Assembly (NCBI GenBank): GCA_944323165.1
Contig: CALURK010000002.1
Span: forward strand, 1-64,000
Reading direction: 5' to 3'
Length of the DNA stretch: 64,000 nucleotides
Source of the DNA: Candidatus Gastranaerophilales bacterium
Lineage (GTDB): Bacteria > Cyanobacteriota > Vampirovibrionia > Gastranaerophilales > Gastranaerophilaceae
The notes beneath the pieces are model-generated. The model was not told where the DNA came from. It did not search any database and worked only from the letters and a program-made list of their open reading frames with translations. Within the stretch, counting starts at the first letter, position 1. Every line of letters starts with the position of its first letter. Both the position numbers and the translations under genes were made by a program. Positions 23,376 to 32,691 of this stretch are shown here, piece after piece.

Positions 23376-24974
23376 TTTTTGCTTAATAACTGCATCTATA
23401 AGCCCTTTGAATAATGGATGCGGCCTTTCAGGACGTGATTTGAACTCAGGATGGAACTGGCATGCTACAAACCAATCCAAGTCAGGTAATTCGACTATCT
23501 CTGAAAGCATTCCGTCAGGTGACATGCCTGAAAATACCAAGCCTGCTTTTTTAAGTTGTTCAATATAGTCAGTATTAACTTCATATCTGTGGCGGTGGCG
23601 TTCTGAAATCTTGTTTGCATTATAAACTTCGTGAGCCTTTGTTCCTTTTTTAATGTGGCAGTCATAAGCACCTAATCTCATTGTTCCGCCATAACCCTTA
23701 ACATTTTTCTGCTCAACCATTAAATCTATAACAGGGATTGAAGCGTTTTCATCGAATTCTGTAGAATTTGCACCCTTCAAACCTGCAACGTGTCTTGCAT
23801 ACTCTATTACAGCACATTGCATACCAAGGCAAATTCCTAAAAACGGTAAGTTATTTTCTCTTGCATATCTGATAACATTTAACTTCCCTTCAATACCTCT
23901 TACTCCAAAACCGCCGGGAACTATTACTCCGTCTACATCTGCTAATAATTCTTTGCATTTTGCATTATCCAAACATTCTTCAGAATTTATCCATTTGATT
24001 TCTGTTTTGACGTTATCTGCGTAACCTGCGTGTTTAATTGACTCTACAACGGAAATATAAGCGTCAGAAAGTTTTGTGTATTTCCCTGCAATACCGATTT
24101 TTATAGTTCCTGTCGGATGATTTATTTTATCTACAAGTTCTCTCCATTTTGCTAAATCAGCTTTTCTGTCAGGAACTTGGAGTAATTTTAATACTACTTC
24201 CGCAAATTTTTGATCTTCTAAGGCAAGAGGAACTTCATAAATACTTTTCATATCTCTGCATTCAATAACAGCTTCTTTTGATACAGAACAGAACAGAGCC
24301 AGCTTATCCTTTTCAGTTTTAGGAATAGCTTTTGAAGTTCTGCATACAAGAATTTCAGGCTGAAGTCCGTAACTTCTTAAAACTGTAACACTGTGTTGAG
24401 AAGGCTTTGTTTTCAATTCTCCAGATGTCGGAAGGTACGGAAGCAATGTACAGTGAATATTGATGGCATTTCCGATACCGACTTCTGATTTGAATTGTCT
24501 TATAGATTCAATAAACGGCAAGCTTTCAATATCACCTATTGTTCCGCCGATTTCGATTATTTGAAAATCAGGTTTAAAAAATTTCTGAGCTTTAACAATT
24601 CTCGATTTAATTTCATTTGTAATATGCGGGATTACTTGAACAGTTGCGCCAAGATAATTGCCTCTACGCTCTTTTTGTATAACTGTTTGGTATACGCTGC
24701 CGGAAGTTACGTTGCTTATTTGAGAAAAATTGGTATCAATAAACCTTTCGTAATGTCCCAAGTCCAAATCTGTTTCTGCACCGTCATCAGTTACAAAAAC
24801 TTCTCCGTGTTGGAAAGGACTCATAGTTCCGGGATCGACATTTATATAAGGGTCAAATTTCTGGATAGCAACAGAAAAACCTCTTGCTCTTAAAAGTTTA
24901 CCGAGTGAAGCTCCTATAATGCCTTTACCTAAAGAGCTTACAACACCACCTGTTATAAAAATATATTTTGTCAT
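23361..24974 (-). CDS. pyrG: CTP synthase
   Basis: Makes CTP from UTP, ATP and glutamine. 537 residues, the usual length. The synthetase domain has [14 protein letters not shown] (P-loop) and [27 protein letters not shown]-type residues follow. The class I glutaminase domain has [10 protein letters not shown] with the catalytic Cys and CQFHPEF with the His, then Glu. The start has AGGG 9 nt upstream. The leader can form a pseudoknot (24992-25044). Confidence 0.97.
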   Translation of the reverse strand: MTKYIFITGGVVSSLGKGIIGASLGKLLRARGFSVAIQKFDPYINVDPGTMSPFQHGEVFVTDDGAETDLDLGHYERFIDTNFSQISNVTSGSVYQTVIQKERRGNYLGATVQVIPHITNEIKSRIVKAQKFFKPDFQIIEIGGTIGDIESLPFIESIRQFKSEVGIGNAINIHCTLLPYLPTSGELKTKPSQHSVTVLRSYGLQPEILVCRTSKAIPKTEKDKLALFCSVSKEAVIECRDMKSIYEVPLALEDQKFAEVVLKLLQVPDRKADLAKWRELVDKINHPTGTIKIGIAGKYTKLSDAYISVVESIKHAGYADNVKTEIKWINSEECLDNAKCKELLADVDGVIVPGGFGVRGIEGKLNVIRYARENNLPFLGICLGMQCAVIEYARHVAGLKGANSTEFDENASIPVIDLMVEQKNVKGYGGTMRLGAYDCHIKKGTKAHEVYNANKISERHRHRYEVNTDYIEQLKKAGLVFSGMSPDGMLSEIVELPDLDWFVACQFHPEFKSRPERPHPLFKGLIDAVIKQKSTQS

Positions 24975-24991
24975 CTTTTAACCCTTTTTTT

Positions 24992-25044
24992 AGAACACAT
25001 TTTGTTACACAAACTTACTAATATTTCAGGTGTTCTTCTGAAAT
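24992..25044 (-). promoter_or_regulatory. Candidate H-type pseudoknot in the pyrG leader
   Basis: On the transcript, ATTTCAG pairs with CTGAAAT (7 bp) around an 8-nt loop AAGAACAC. Seven loop bases (AGAACAC) are complementary to GTGTTCT 24 nt downstream, immediately before the A-run and GGG that form the pyrG ribosome site. The nested pairings make a classic H-type pseudoknot. No described riboswitch was recognised. Confidence 0.4.
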
Positions 25045-25076
25045 CAATTTACCATATTATCTTATTTATAGTTATT

Positions 25077-25103
25077 AAAAAAGAGGGCAAGAAACCCTCT
25101 TTT
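25077..25103 (-). terminator. Terminator of gatC
   Basis: 9-bp stem AAAAGAGGG / CCCTCTTTT with a 7-nt loop, followed on the minus strand by TTTTTTAA. It separates gatC from pyrG. Confidence 0.85.
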
Positions 25104-25106
25104 GTT

Positions 25107-25388
25107 TTAGTTGATTTTTGGAACTCTGAAAAATCCGTTTTCTTCATCCGGAGCATTCTTCATAAGTTCTTCTTTTGTTTGTTCGTAATAGACTTCATCG
25201 TCTCTCATAACGTTTACAAAATCAATCGCGTGTGCCATCGGTTCAACGTTTGAAGTATCAACTTCATTCATTGCATCAACGTGTTTAAGTACATCGCCCA
25301 GTTGCTTTGTAAACTTTTCTTTTTCTTCTTCCGTTAATTCCAAACGAGCCAATTTTGCTACGTGTTCTACGTCTTTTATTGTAATCAT
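25107..25388 (-). CDS. gatC: Asp-tRNA(Asn)/Glu-tRNA(Gln) amidotransferase subunit C
   Basis: Small subunit of the GatCAB transamidase that makes Gln-tRNA(Gln) and/or Asn-tRNA(Asn). 93 residues with the family pattern: ITIKDVEHVAKLARLELTEEE at the start, a central NVEPMAHA and M-R-D-D, and a C-terminal FFRVPKI. gatA and gatB are not adjacent. Confidence 0.95.
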   Translation of the reverse strand: MITIKDVEHVAKLARLELTEEEKEKFTKQLGDVLKHVDAMNEVDTSNVEPMAHAIDFVNVMRDDEVYYEQTKEELMKNAPDEENGFFRVPKIN

Positions 25389-25452
25389 AATCTTCCCACT
25401 CCAATATATATTTATAATAGCATAAAAAATGTAAAAATTTGTAAATATTGTT

Positions 25453-25479
25453 TAAAGTTTTCTTATAATTAGCCGTTAT
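25453..25479 (+). promoter_or_regulatory. Sigma-28-like promoter of the EF-hand subtilase
   Basis: TAAAGTTT (25453-25460) is identical to the FliA -35 consensus; after exactly 11 nt comes GCCGTTAT (25472-25479; consensus GCCGATAA). It ends 7 nt before the start codon, and no ribosome site is present, so the mRNA would be leaderless or nearly so. Same architecture as the flagellin promoter. Confidence 0.75.
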
Positions 25480-25486
25480 TAGTATT

Positions 25487-26857
25487 ATGAATATTAATGA
25501 TTTAAAATCATATTTTATTGGTATAGATACATCCCAAAACGGAAGATTGGATAAAAAAGAAGTTGAAAATGCAAAAAAAGATTTTTCAATATTTAGCTCT
25601 ATAATCGAAGAAGATATAGATTGTAAGACTTATGTCAGTAAATTTGTTTATGCAAATAGAGAAAATTTTTCTAAAGAGGATGTAAAATCTTTTCCAAATC
25701 TTCCATACAGGTTTGAGTCAACTCCAAAGCCACAGCATCAAGTTTGGTCAAAATTGGATAATATTTATACGAAGGATTATGTTAATAGTGATCCGTATAA
25801 TATTAAAACTGCTGAGGGTGTAGCCGTTTCATCTGAGTTAAATTTTAATACAGAGGATGGAGAGTATATGCTAAAGCATTTATCATTTGACTCTGAAACA
25901 TTCAAGGATACTCCTAAAAACAATTTACCGGAAGGTTTTATTCCAGAAGAAATAATAGAAAAAGGCAAAAATCCCGGATTAAAAATAAAAGAAATGCATA
26001 AGATGGGGTATACAGGTAAAAATGTTGTAGTTGCTTGTATTGATACACCGATATTAACGGAACATGAAAGTATAAAGTCTAATATCGTTGGATATGAAGT
26101 AATGAACGGCTCGTTAATACAGGATGAAGCATATTTCCATGGACAAGCTGTTGCAGATCTCTTGTCAGGAAAAGAAACAGGTGCTGCGCCTGATTCCAAA
26201 TTAGTGTACTTTGCAGAAAGTGGGACCAATGAAGATAGATTGCAGGCTTTGCAAAGAATTGTAGAAATCAATAAAAATTCAAAGGATGAAGATAAAATAA
26301 AGGTTTTATCGATAAGTTGGGATGTAGATGAGGGAGAAGAATGTTATTCTGAGTATAAAGCTCTGATTCAAGAATTGGTTAGTCAAGATGTTTTTGTTGT
26401 AACAGCCGGATTTAGCATGGTTGACGGTACTTTAGGGGGAGTAGTATTTGAAAAGGGTTGCTTAGAAAAAGTAGATCAAAATGGTGAACCAGATGATTTT
26501 AATAATTACATAGGGGCTAGCGATTATGGCGGAATTAATCCAAATGAAACTATTTTAGTTCCGTCTGGGGATAGGACAGTGGCAAGTGCTATGGGTGAAA
26601 ATAAGTACAGGCATGATTCAAAATTCTCTACAAGTTGGTCTGTCCCAGCCTTAGCCGGTGTATATGCTAGCTTATTGCAATGTGCAGAAGAAAATGGCGT
26701 AAAATTGACTCCTGCAAAATTTAAAGAGTGGGCTCTTGAAACAGGCGTTGCAATAAAAGACAAAGACGGAAATCTCGGAGGGTATGCAATTAATGCAGAA
26801 GCTTTGTGTAATAAAATAATAGAGGTTGGAGCAAAAGAGCATTCTTTTGGTATATAG
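25487..26857 (+). CDS. EF-hand-containing, diverged subtilisin-like (S8) peptidase
   Basis: 456 residues. The N-terminus has a textbook EF-hand Ca2+ loop at 14-25 (D14, S16, N18, G19, L21, E25). The subtilase domain starts near 165: D186 in VACIDTPI, H218 in FHGQAVADLL and S383 in STSWSVPALAG correspond to the D-H-S triad. The oxyanion-hole Asn of the usual A-A-G-N is replaced by Phe (TAGFS, F309), and G-T-S-M-A is S-T-S-W-S, so activity may be weak or altered. There is no signal peptide. Its promoter looks sigma-28-dependent, linking it to flagellation. Its end abuts the convergent mtaB. Confidence 0.8.
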   Translation: MNINDLKSYFIGIDTSQNGRLDKKEVENAKKDFSIFSSIIEEDIDCKTYVSKFVYANRENFSKEDVKSFPNLPYRFESTPKPQHQVWSKLDNIYTKDYVNSDPYNIKTAEGVAVSSELNFNTEDGEYMLKHLSFDSETFKDTPKNNLPEGFIPEEIIEKGKNPGLKIKEMHKMGYTGKNVVVACIDTPILTEHESIKSNIVGYEVMNGSLIQDEAYFHGQAVADLLSGKETGAAPDSKLVYFAESGTNEDRLQALQRIVEINKNSKDEDKIKVLSISWDVDEGEECYSEYKALIQELVSQDVFVVTAGFSMVDGTLGGVVFEKGCLEKVDQNGEPDDFNNYIGASDYGGINPNETILVPSGDRTVASAMGENKYRHDSKFSTSWSVPALAGVYASLLQCAEENGVKLTPAKFKEWALETGVAIKDKDGNLGGYAINAEALCNKIIEVGAKEHSFGI

Positions 26858-28099
26858 CTAAAACATGTTTTTTTGAACAATAACTTTTTTTAAGGTGTTA
26901 AAATTTCCTTTATCAAGTTTTAATGTTATATAATTTCTTGTAACCCCTTTAAATTTACCATTCTTATCTGGACGTTTTTCTATTAGAACTTCTTGTTCAG
27001 AGCCTATGTTTGAGTCTAAAAACGCTTGATACTTCTCTTTAGAAATCTCTTTTATAATTCCAGCACGCTCTTCTTTGACTTTTTCAGGCAAATGACCTTC
27101 CATTTTTTCTGCAATTGTACCTTTTCTGATTGAATACGGAAATGTGTGTATTTGGCTGAGTTTTGATTTTTTTAGATTTTCAACTGTTATATTAAAATCC
27201 TCTTCTGTTTCACCTACAAAGCCTGCAATTATGTCGCTTCCTAAAAACGGTTTATTAAAACGGGATACGATATCTTCTATCTGGTTTAAATAATATTCTA
27301 CCGAATAGTGTCTGTTCATCCTTTTTAGAGTTCTGTTACAAGCCGACTGCAATGATAAATGAAAATGAGGACAGAATTTTTCACTATTTTCTAAAAAATC
27401 CAACATTTCTCCCGTGATTTCCAAAGGATTAAGAGAACCTAATCTATATCTTGGAATTGTGGTTTTTTCTTCAATATCTCTTAATAAATCTAAGAGTTCT
27501 TTGTTAAAATCTTTTCCCCAAAGTCCTATATGTATACCTGTTAAAACAACTTCTTTGTAGTCTAAACAGGAGTATCTGTTAATCTCATTTATTATAAAAT
27601 CAGAGTCTGCGCTTCTTGATTTTCCTCTACCGTAAGGAATTATGCAGTAAGAACATCTATTGTCGCAACCATCTTGTATTTTCAAGCTTATTCTTGTTTT
27701 TGTGGTGTCATTTAATGTAACTTTGCAGAAATCGCTTGATTTCATTAGATCTTTTACTGCAAAATGTTCATCTTGTTCAAGAAGTTTCGGCAAATCAAAT
27801 TTGTCTTCGTTTCCAAAAACATAATCAATAAATGGCTCTGAAATAAGTTTCTCTTTTTCAATTTGGGCGATACATCCGGTTAAAACGGTAGTTAAACCAA
27901 TATGATGAGCGTGTCTTAAAAGATACATAGCTTCGTTATCGCTGGTTTGGGTAACAGAACAAGAATTTAGGATATAAAATTGAGCATCTTCCAATTTCTT
28001 AACCTGTTCATAACCTGCTTCAACCAATTTTTGAGCGACTATCTGCCCTTCAAACTGGTTTGACTTACATCCCATTGATTTAAGATAAAATTTTTTCAT
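26858..28099 (-). CDS. mtaB: tRNA t6A37 methylthiotransferase MtaB
   Basis: Radical SAM enzyme that converts t6A37 to ms2t6A in tRNAs. 413 residues. The N-terminal methylthiotransferase domain has three cluster cysteines (SMGCKSN, NSCSVT, TGCIAQ). The radical SAM triad is C-x3-C-x2-C in IQDGCDNRCSYCIIP. A C-terminal TRAM-like segment follows. It lies 23 nt downstream of manC on the same strand. Confidence 0.93.
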   Translation of the reverse strand: MKKFYLKSMGCKSNQFEGQIVAQKLVEAGYEQVKKLEDAQFYILNSCSVTQTSDNEAMYLLRHAHHIGLTTVLTGCIAQIEKEKLISEPFIDYVFGNEDKFDLPKLLEQDEHFAVKDLMKSSDFCKVTLNDTTKTRISLKIQDGCDNRCSYCIIPYGRGKSRSADSDFIINEINRYSCLDYKEVVLTGIHIGLWGKDFNKELLDLLRDIEEKTTIPRYRLGSLNPLEITGEMLDFLENSEKFCPHFHLSLQSACNRTLKRMNRHYSVEYYLNQIEDIVSRFNKPFLGSDIIAGFVGETEEDFNITVENLKKSKLSQIHTFPYSIRKGTIAEKMEGHLPEKVKEERAGIIKEISKEKYQAFLDSNIGSEQEVLIEKRPDKNGKFKGVTRNYITLKLDKGNFNTLKKVIVQKNMF

Positions 28100-28122
28100 A
28101 ATGTCTAAATTTTATCATAAAA

Positions 28123-29517
28123 TTAGACTCTACCGTACATATCTTCGTATCTTATAATATCTTCTTCTATAAGCGGGTTGCCCTTTTGAACTTCTATAAC
28201 TTTAACATTTTCACTGTAAGGGTTTTGCAAAGAATGTATTGCTTTAAGAGGTATATCAATACTGTGCCCTGGGCTCAGAATAAGTTCTTTTCCTTCTAAA
28301 ACAACTTTTGCGGTTCCTTCAAGTACCACCCAGTGTTCACTTCTGAAATTGTGAGATTGAACAGAAAGTTTTTGCCCGGGATTAACCTGAATCATTTTTG
28401 TTAAGAAGCCGTTCCCTTCTGCCAATACTGTATAAAATCCCCACGGTCTGTAAACTGTTTTGTGTACCAAATGGGTATTATCATTTTGTTTCTTTAACGT
28501 TTCAAAAACTTTTTTTACATCTTGAGTCTTATCAGCTCTGCAAGCTAAAATTGCATCTTCTGTTTCCACTACTACAATGTTTTCTAATCCGATTGTTGCA
28601 ACGAGTTTTGAAGAAGAATACATAAGAGAGTTTTTAGAACCTTCATCAAGAACATGCCCAATTTTAACGTTTCCGTCTTTGTCTTTTTCGCTGACATCAT
28701 AAATAGATTTCCAGCTTCCTAAATCATTCCATCCGCCGTCAAATTTGATTAATGCTATTTTGTCAGATTTTTCCATAACAGCATAGTCAATTGAAATAGA
28801 TGGCATTTTGTCATATATGGTAAAAGGAATTTCATCGGATTTAGAAAAATCAAATTCCTCCAAAACTTTTGAGATTTCAGGAGAATATTTCTTCACTTCT
28901 TCTAAAAGTGTAGAAGCTTTAAACATGAAAATTCCGCTGTTCCAATAATAATTTCCGTCAGCAATATATTTTTTTGCTAATTCTTCGTTAGGTTTTTCTA
29001 CAAATTGATTTACCTTAACTCCATCAAGAATACTTTCAGAAGTTACATTTATGTAACCATAACCTGTTTCAGGGTATGTAGGTTTAATTCCAAATGTTAC
29101 AATATAACCTTTTTCTGCAATTTTTTCACCTTCTTTTACTGTTTTTACAAAACTTTCGTTGTCTGAAATTAAGTGGTCAGAAGGAACTACTAAAATTACA
29201 GGATCAACTTTATATTTATCTAAGACGTATTTTGCAGCTAAAGCAATAGCAGGAGCTGTATTTTTGGAAATAGGTTCTGACAGTACAACTGTGTTTTTTG
29301 CAAGAGATGAAAGCTGGTATTTAACATTAGAAAGGTGTTTAACCCCTGTCATGCTAATTATGTTTTCTTCAGGTATGCATTTTGCAATTCTTTCAAAAGT
29401 TGCTTGTAGTAAACTCTCCTTGTCCTGAAGATTGATAAGCTGTTTAGGATACAACTCTCTAGATAAAGGCCATAATCTGCTACCTGAACCACCGGCTAAA
29501 ATTAATCCATACATCAT
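28123..29517 (-). CDS. manC: Mannose-1-phosphate guanylyltransferase / mannose-6-phosphate isomerase
   Basis: Makes GDP-mannose, the donor for surface polysaccharides. 464 residues. The nucleotidyltransferase domain has GGSGSRLWPLSRELYPKQ and a FVEKP motif; NSGIFMF and WNDLGSW lie further on. The C-terminal cupin (type II phosphomannose isomerase) has PWGFYTVL, PGQKLSVQSHNFRSEHW and the binding HxxxxEH residues. Heads a two-gene operon with mtaB. Confidence 0.93.
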   Translation of the reverse strand: MMYGLILAGGSGSRLWPLSRELYPKQLINLQDKESLLQATFERIAKCIPEENIISMTGVKHLSNVKYQLSSLAKNTVVLSEPISKNTAPAIALAAKYVLDKYKVDPVILVVPSDHLISDNESFVKTVKEGEKIAEKGYIVTFGIKPTYPETGYGYINVTSESILDGVKVNQFVEKPNEELAKKYIADGNYYWNSGIFMFKASTLLEEVKKYSPEISKVLEEFDFSKSDEIPFTIYDKMPSISIDYAVMEKSDKIALIKFDGGWNDLGSWKSIYDVSEKDKDGNVKIGHVLDEGSKNSLMYSSSKLVATIGLENIVVVETEDAILACRADKTQDVKKVFETLKKQNDNTHLVHKTVYRPWGFYTVLAEGNGFLTKMIQVNPGQKLSVQSHNFRSEHWVVLEGTAKVVLEGKELILSPGHSIDIPLKAIHSLQNPYSENVKVIEVQKGNPLIEEDIIRYEDMYGRV

Positions 29518-29572
29518 CTCTAAATTCCCTCTTATAACTCCTTGCTAAATTTTAGCATAAATATAAAAATAA

Positions 29573-29602
29573 TTGTAAAATATTTTAAATGTGTGGTAAA
29601 AT
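29573..29602 (+). promoter_or_regulatory. Predicted promoter of the mla operon
   Basis: TTGTAA, 18 nt, TAAAAT, ending 24 nt before mlaE. A 15-nt palindrome TGCTAAA-T-TTTAGCA lies just upstream near 29543-29557. Confidence 0.45.
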
Positions 29603-29626
29603 ACAACACAGGGCATTAAAGTTTAT

Positions 29627-30427
29627 ATGAAAGTATATTACAAGGCAACTTATACATATAAAATCTTAAGAATGTTCTTTCAGGAACTAAACAGCTTTAT
29701 TACAACTTTGGGTAATATAGCACTTTTGGGCTTGGAATTTTTTAAAGGTTTACGCCTGTTTCCGACATCTTTCAAGTCAATAATGGAGCAAGCTTCAAGG
29801 TTTGGAGTATCCTCACTTCCGATAACTCTTTCAATTGTCGGAATGACTTCTGTAATTATAGCCATGCAGGTGGCAGGTGAGATGGTAAAACAAGGAGCCG
29901 GTAATTATGTAGGAATGTTGGTTGCAATCCTTATGGTAAGAGAAGAAGGGGTTATAATGGCAGGCTTTGCAATAATTTCTATGATAGGTTCTTCTCTGGC
30001 TTCTGAAATTGCAACTATGAAGGTTACTGAACAAATTGATGCAATAAGAGTTTTGAAGGTAAACCCTGTACATTATTTATTTACACCAAGGATTATAGCT
30101 GGAACTCTTATGATGCCTGTAGTGGTAATTGTAGCATCAGTTTTTGGTGTAGTAGGTGGTGCTGTTGCTTCAAATTTAACATCAGGTCTTACTTACAAAG
30201 CATATTTTGACTCCGTGTGGTTTGGATTGAATATGCATGATTTAAATGTTTGTATTTTGAAATCTTTGTCTTTCGGTTTTGCGATATCTCTCATAAGTTG
30301 TTCATGCGGAATGGATGCAAAGGATGGCGCAAAAGGTGTTGGTATTGCAACTACTAAGGCCGTTGTTTGGTCTTTTGTTTCGATTGTAATCTTGGATTTA
30401 TTATTTGCGGCAGTATTCTTTTATTAA
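29627..30427 (+). CDS. mlaE: MlaE-family ABC permease (lipid transport)
   Basis: Inner-membrane permease of an MCE lipid transporter that moves phospholipids between membranes. 266 residues with about five hydrophobic segments. The family motifs are VSSLPITLSIVGM, REEGVIMAGF..SMIGSSLASEIATMKVTEQIDAI and a C-terminal GVGIATTKAVV. It begins the mlaE-F-D operon; plant chloroplast TGD1 derives from the cyanobacterial version. Confidence 0.92.
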   Translation: MKVYYKATYTYKILRMFFQELNSFITTLGNIALLGLEFFKGLRLFPTSFKSIMEQASRFGVSSLPITLSIVGMTSVIIAMQVAGEMVKQGAGNYVGMLVAILMVREEGVIMAGFAIISMIGSSLASEIATMKVTEQIDAIRVLKVNPVHYLFTPRIIAGTLMMPVVVIVASVFGVVGGAVASNLTSGLTYKAYFDSVWFGLNMHDLNVCILKSLSFGFAISLISCSCGMDAKDGAKGVGIATTKAVVWSFVSIVILDLLFAAVFFY

Positions 30428-30496
30428 ACAATGTCAGCAAGTATAAAATAATTTAGTAATAAGGCGGAATTCACTCCGCTCAAAGGATTAAATAAA

Positions 30497-31216
30497 ATGG
30501 GTATAGAAGTTAAAAATTTAGTAAAATCATTTGATAAAAAAGTTATACTGGATAATTTGTCTTTCCATGTAGATGATGGAAAAATATTATCAATAGTTGG
30601 CTTTAGCGGCTCAGGTAAGAGCACTGTTTTAAAGCTTATAAGCGGTCTTATAGAAAAGGATTCAGGAGAAATTATAACATCCGGTGGCGATATTGCGATG
30701 GTTTTCCAATACTCGGCATTGTTTGATTCTCTCAATGTATTTGATAATATCTCTTTTGCCCTTCAGGAAAGAAAGGATTTAAGAGGGAAATATACAAGAA
30801 AAGAATTGGAAAAAATTGTTGCGGAAAAGTTGGATTTGGTTGGTTTATCAGGTATAGAGGATAAATATCCTTCTGAACTTTCCGGCGGTATGCAAAAGCG
30901 TGTAAGCTTTGCAAGAGCGATTGTTACGGAACCTAAAATTATACTATATGACGAACCTACAGCAGGTTTGGATCCAATATCTTCAACGCTTATCGAGGAT
31001 TATATTGTTAGGTTGAAAAACGAAACAAATGCCGCATCAATTGTAGTTACTCACCAGATGTCGACTATACGTAGGACAGCAGATTCTGTTTTAATGTTGT
31101 ATAATGGACATGCAGTTTTTGAAGGAACACCTGATGAACTTATGGAACAAAAAACTCCTTATACAAAGCAGTTTGTAACAGCTTCCATAGAAGGTCCTAT
31201 GAATATGAAGGGCTAA
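30497..31216 (+). CDS. mlaF: MlaF-family ABC transporter ATPase
   Basis: ATPase driving the MCE lipid transporter. 239 residues. Walker A GFSGSGKST, Q-loop VFQYSALFDSL, signature LSGGMQKRVSFARAI, Walker B IILYDEPTAGLDP, and the switch His in VVTHQM. It lies 69 nt after mlaE; the gap may hold a weak hairpin but no clear terminator. Confidence 0.93.
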   Translation: MGIEVKNLVKSFDKKVILDNLSFHVDDGKILSIVGFSGSGKSTVLKLISGLIEKDSGEIITSGGDIAMVFQYSALFDSLNVFDNISFALQERKDLRGKYTRKELEKIVAEKLDLVGLSGIEDKYPSELSGGMQKRVSFARAIVTEPKIILYDEPTAGLDPISSTLIEDYIVRLKNETNAASIVVTHQMSTIRRTADSVLMLYNGHAVFEGTPDELMEQKTPYTKQFVTASIEGPMNMKG

Positions 31217-31260
31217 TAACAAAATTTAATTTAAAATTAAACAAAGAGGATTTATAAAAA

Positions 31261-32616
31261 ATGAAATTGTCACCATCATTTAAAGTAGGCATATTAACAC
31301 TGATAGCACTTGTAATTTTACTTTTTACAGTGTTATGGATTAAAGGTCGTTCTTTTTCATCAGCAGAAAGAATAGAAGTTCATTTTAAAGATGTAAACGG
31401 AATGCGACCTGGATCCGGTGTGCAGATGATGGGGTTGAGAGTCGGTCAGGTAGAAGAAATTGTCCCTGTTGTTGATGGTGAATCCAGTTATGTAAAAATG
31501 AAATTTGTTATTACAGAGCCTGGTATTACAATTCCAAAAGCTTCAATGCTTTCAATTCAACAATCAGGTCTAATTGGTGAACAATTCTTGGAAATAACTC
31601 CTCCGAGAGTTCGCTCTGTATATATACCTGTTACAAATAAGGATTTGTTATCTAATGATGCTCCTGTTGAAATAAAATTGGATGACAAATATTATGATGT
31701 CGGTGTGGTAAAGAAATCACAGATAATGACTTCAAAGTTGGTTCCTGATGAATTAAAGGATTTTGTAAATACGGCTTACGCATATAAAGTTGATTATGTT
31801 GTAAACCTTCCTGGGCTTATATTGCCGCATTTTATGACAGGAAAAATCGTTAAAGAAAACGGTGTAAAAAAATTGAGAATTGCACCTTTGGATAATACAG
31901 CATTACCTTATCCAAATCAAACATCACCATACACAATAGTAGAACCGATGAGAATTGCTGATTTTATGGACTTGCAATACAAAGCAGCAGAATCCTTAAC
32001 TGAAACTAACAGAATAGTAAACGAACTTCTTAATGACAGTATGATAGCAGAACTTCGTCAATCAGTTACAAACTTCAAGGAATTGACTGCTCAAGCAACA
32101 TCTACATTAGAAAAAACAGAAAAACTAGTAGAAACTTCTCGTAATGATATAGATGCGATTTTATGGATGTTAAGTGATGTTTCCAATAACTTCAATAAAC
32201 TTGCGACAAATATTAACGGTATAATCGGCGATGAAAAATTTAAGCCGATGATGTATGACACGGCGGATGCTATTGCAAACTTGTCAAAACAGTTAACTCC
32301 TATATTAGGCTCAATAGAGGCAGAAGAATTCGGAGAAGATTTGAATGCTGTAATGAAGAACTTAAACGAGATTTCAACTTCTGTTAACGATATGACAAAG
32401 GATGAGAACTTGAAAACGAAGATAGAAACTTCAATAGATAATTTAAATGTAACAATGTGCGAAGTATCTAGCGCATTAGAAACAATAAACGGAGAAGGCG
32501 GTGACAAAGAAGGTTTGAAACAAATTGTGGAAGACACTTCTGAAACAGTTGCAAACCTCAAGAAATTCTCTGAAAAATTGAATAAACGTTTCTTGTTATT
32601 CAGGTTGATGTTCTAA
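31261..32616 (+). CDS. mlaD: MCE-domain (MlaD-like) lipid-binding protein
   Basis: Membrane-anchored MCE protein of the same transporter, 451 residues. One N-terminal transmembrane helix (GILTLIALVILLFTVLWI) precedes the MCE domain (about 37-130: HFKDVNGMRPGSGVQMMGLRVGQV). A long helical, coiled-coil-rich C-terminus (about 245-445) is probably a periplasmic tunnel or tether. It is longer than E. coli MlaD and closer to cyanobacterial/TGD2 forms. Confidence 0.9.
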   Translation: MKLSPSFKVGILTLIALVILLFTVLWIKGRSFSSAERIEVHFKDVNGMRPGSGVQMMGLRVGQVEEIVPVVDGESSYVKMKFVITEPGITIPKASMLSIQQSGLIGEQFLEITPPRVRSVYIPVTNKDLLSNDAPVEIKLDDKYYDVGVVKKSQIMTSKLVPDELKDFVNTAYAYKVDYVVNLPGLILPHFMTGKIVKENGVKKLRIAPLDNTALPYPNQTSPYTIVEPMRIADFMDLQYKAAESLTETNRIVNELLNDSMIAELRQSVTNFKELTAQATSTLEKTEKLVETSRNDIDAILWMLSDVSNNFNKLATNINGIIGDEKFKPMMYDTADAIANLSKQLTPILGSIEAEEFGEDLNAVMKNLNEISTSVNDMTKDENLKTKIETSIDNLNVTMCEVSSALETINGEGGDKEGLKQIVEDTSETVANLKKFSEKLNKRFLLFRLMF

Positions 32617-32647
32617 AAAATAAACAAATGTAACAAAATAGCAATTC

Positions 32648-32683
32648 CCTATCTTTGATAAACTTTATATAATTAAAGATAGG
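32648..32683. promoter_or_regulatory. Inverted repeat around promoter or ribosome site of the next gene
   Basis: CCTATCTTT (32648-32656) and AAAGATAGG (32675-32683) are perfect 9-bp arms, 18 nt apart. TATATAAT lies between them, and the right arm contains the AGG of the ribosome site. It can be an operator around the -10 or, if transcription starts upstream, a hairpin hiding the ribosome site. Confidence 0.5.
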
Positions 32684-32691
32684 AAATATTT

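Noticed and set aside
24495-24893. Plus-strand 132-codon frame
   Set aside because: Antisense to the conserved CTP synthase amidoligase domain.
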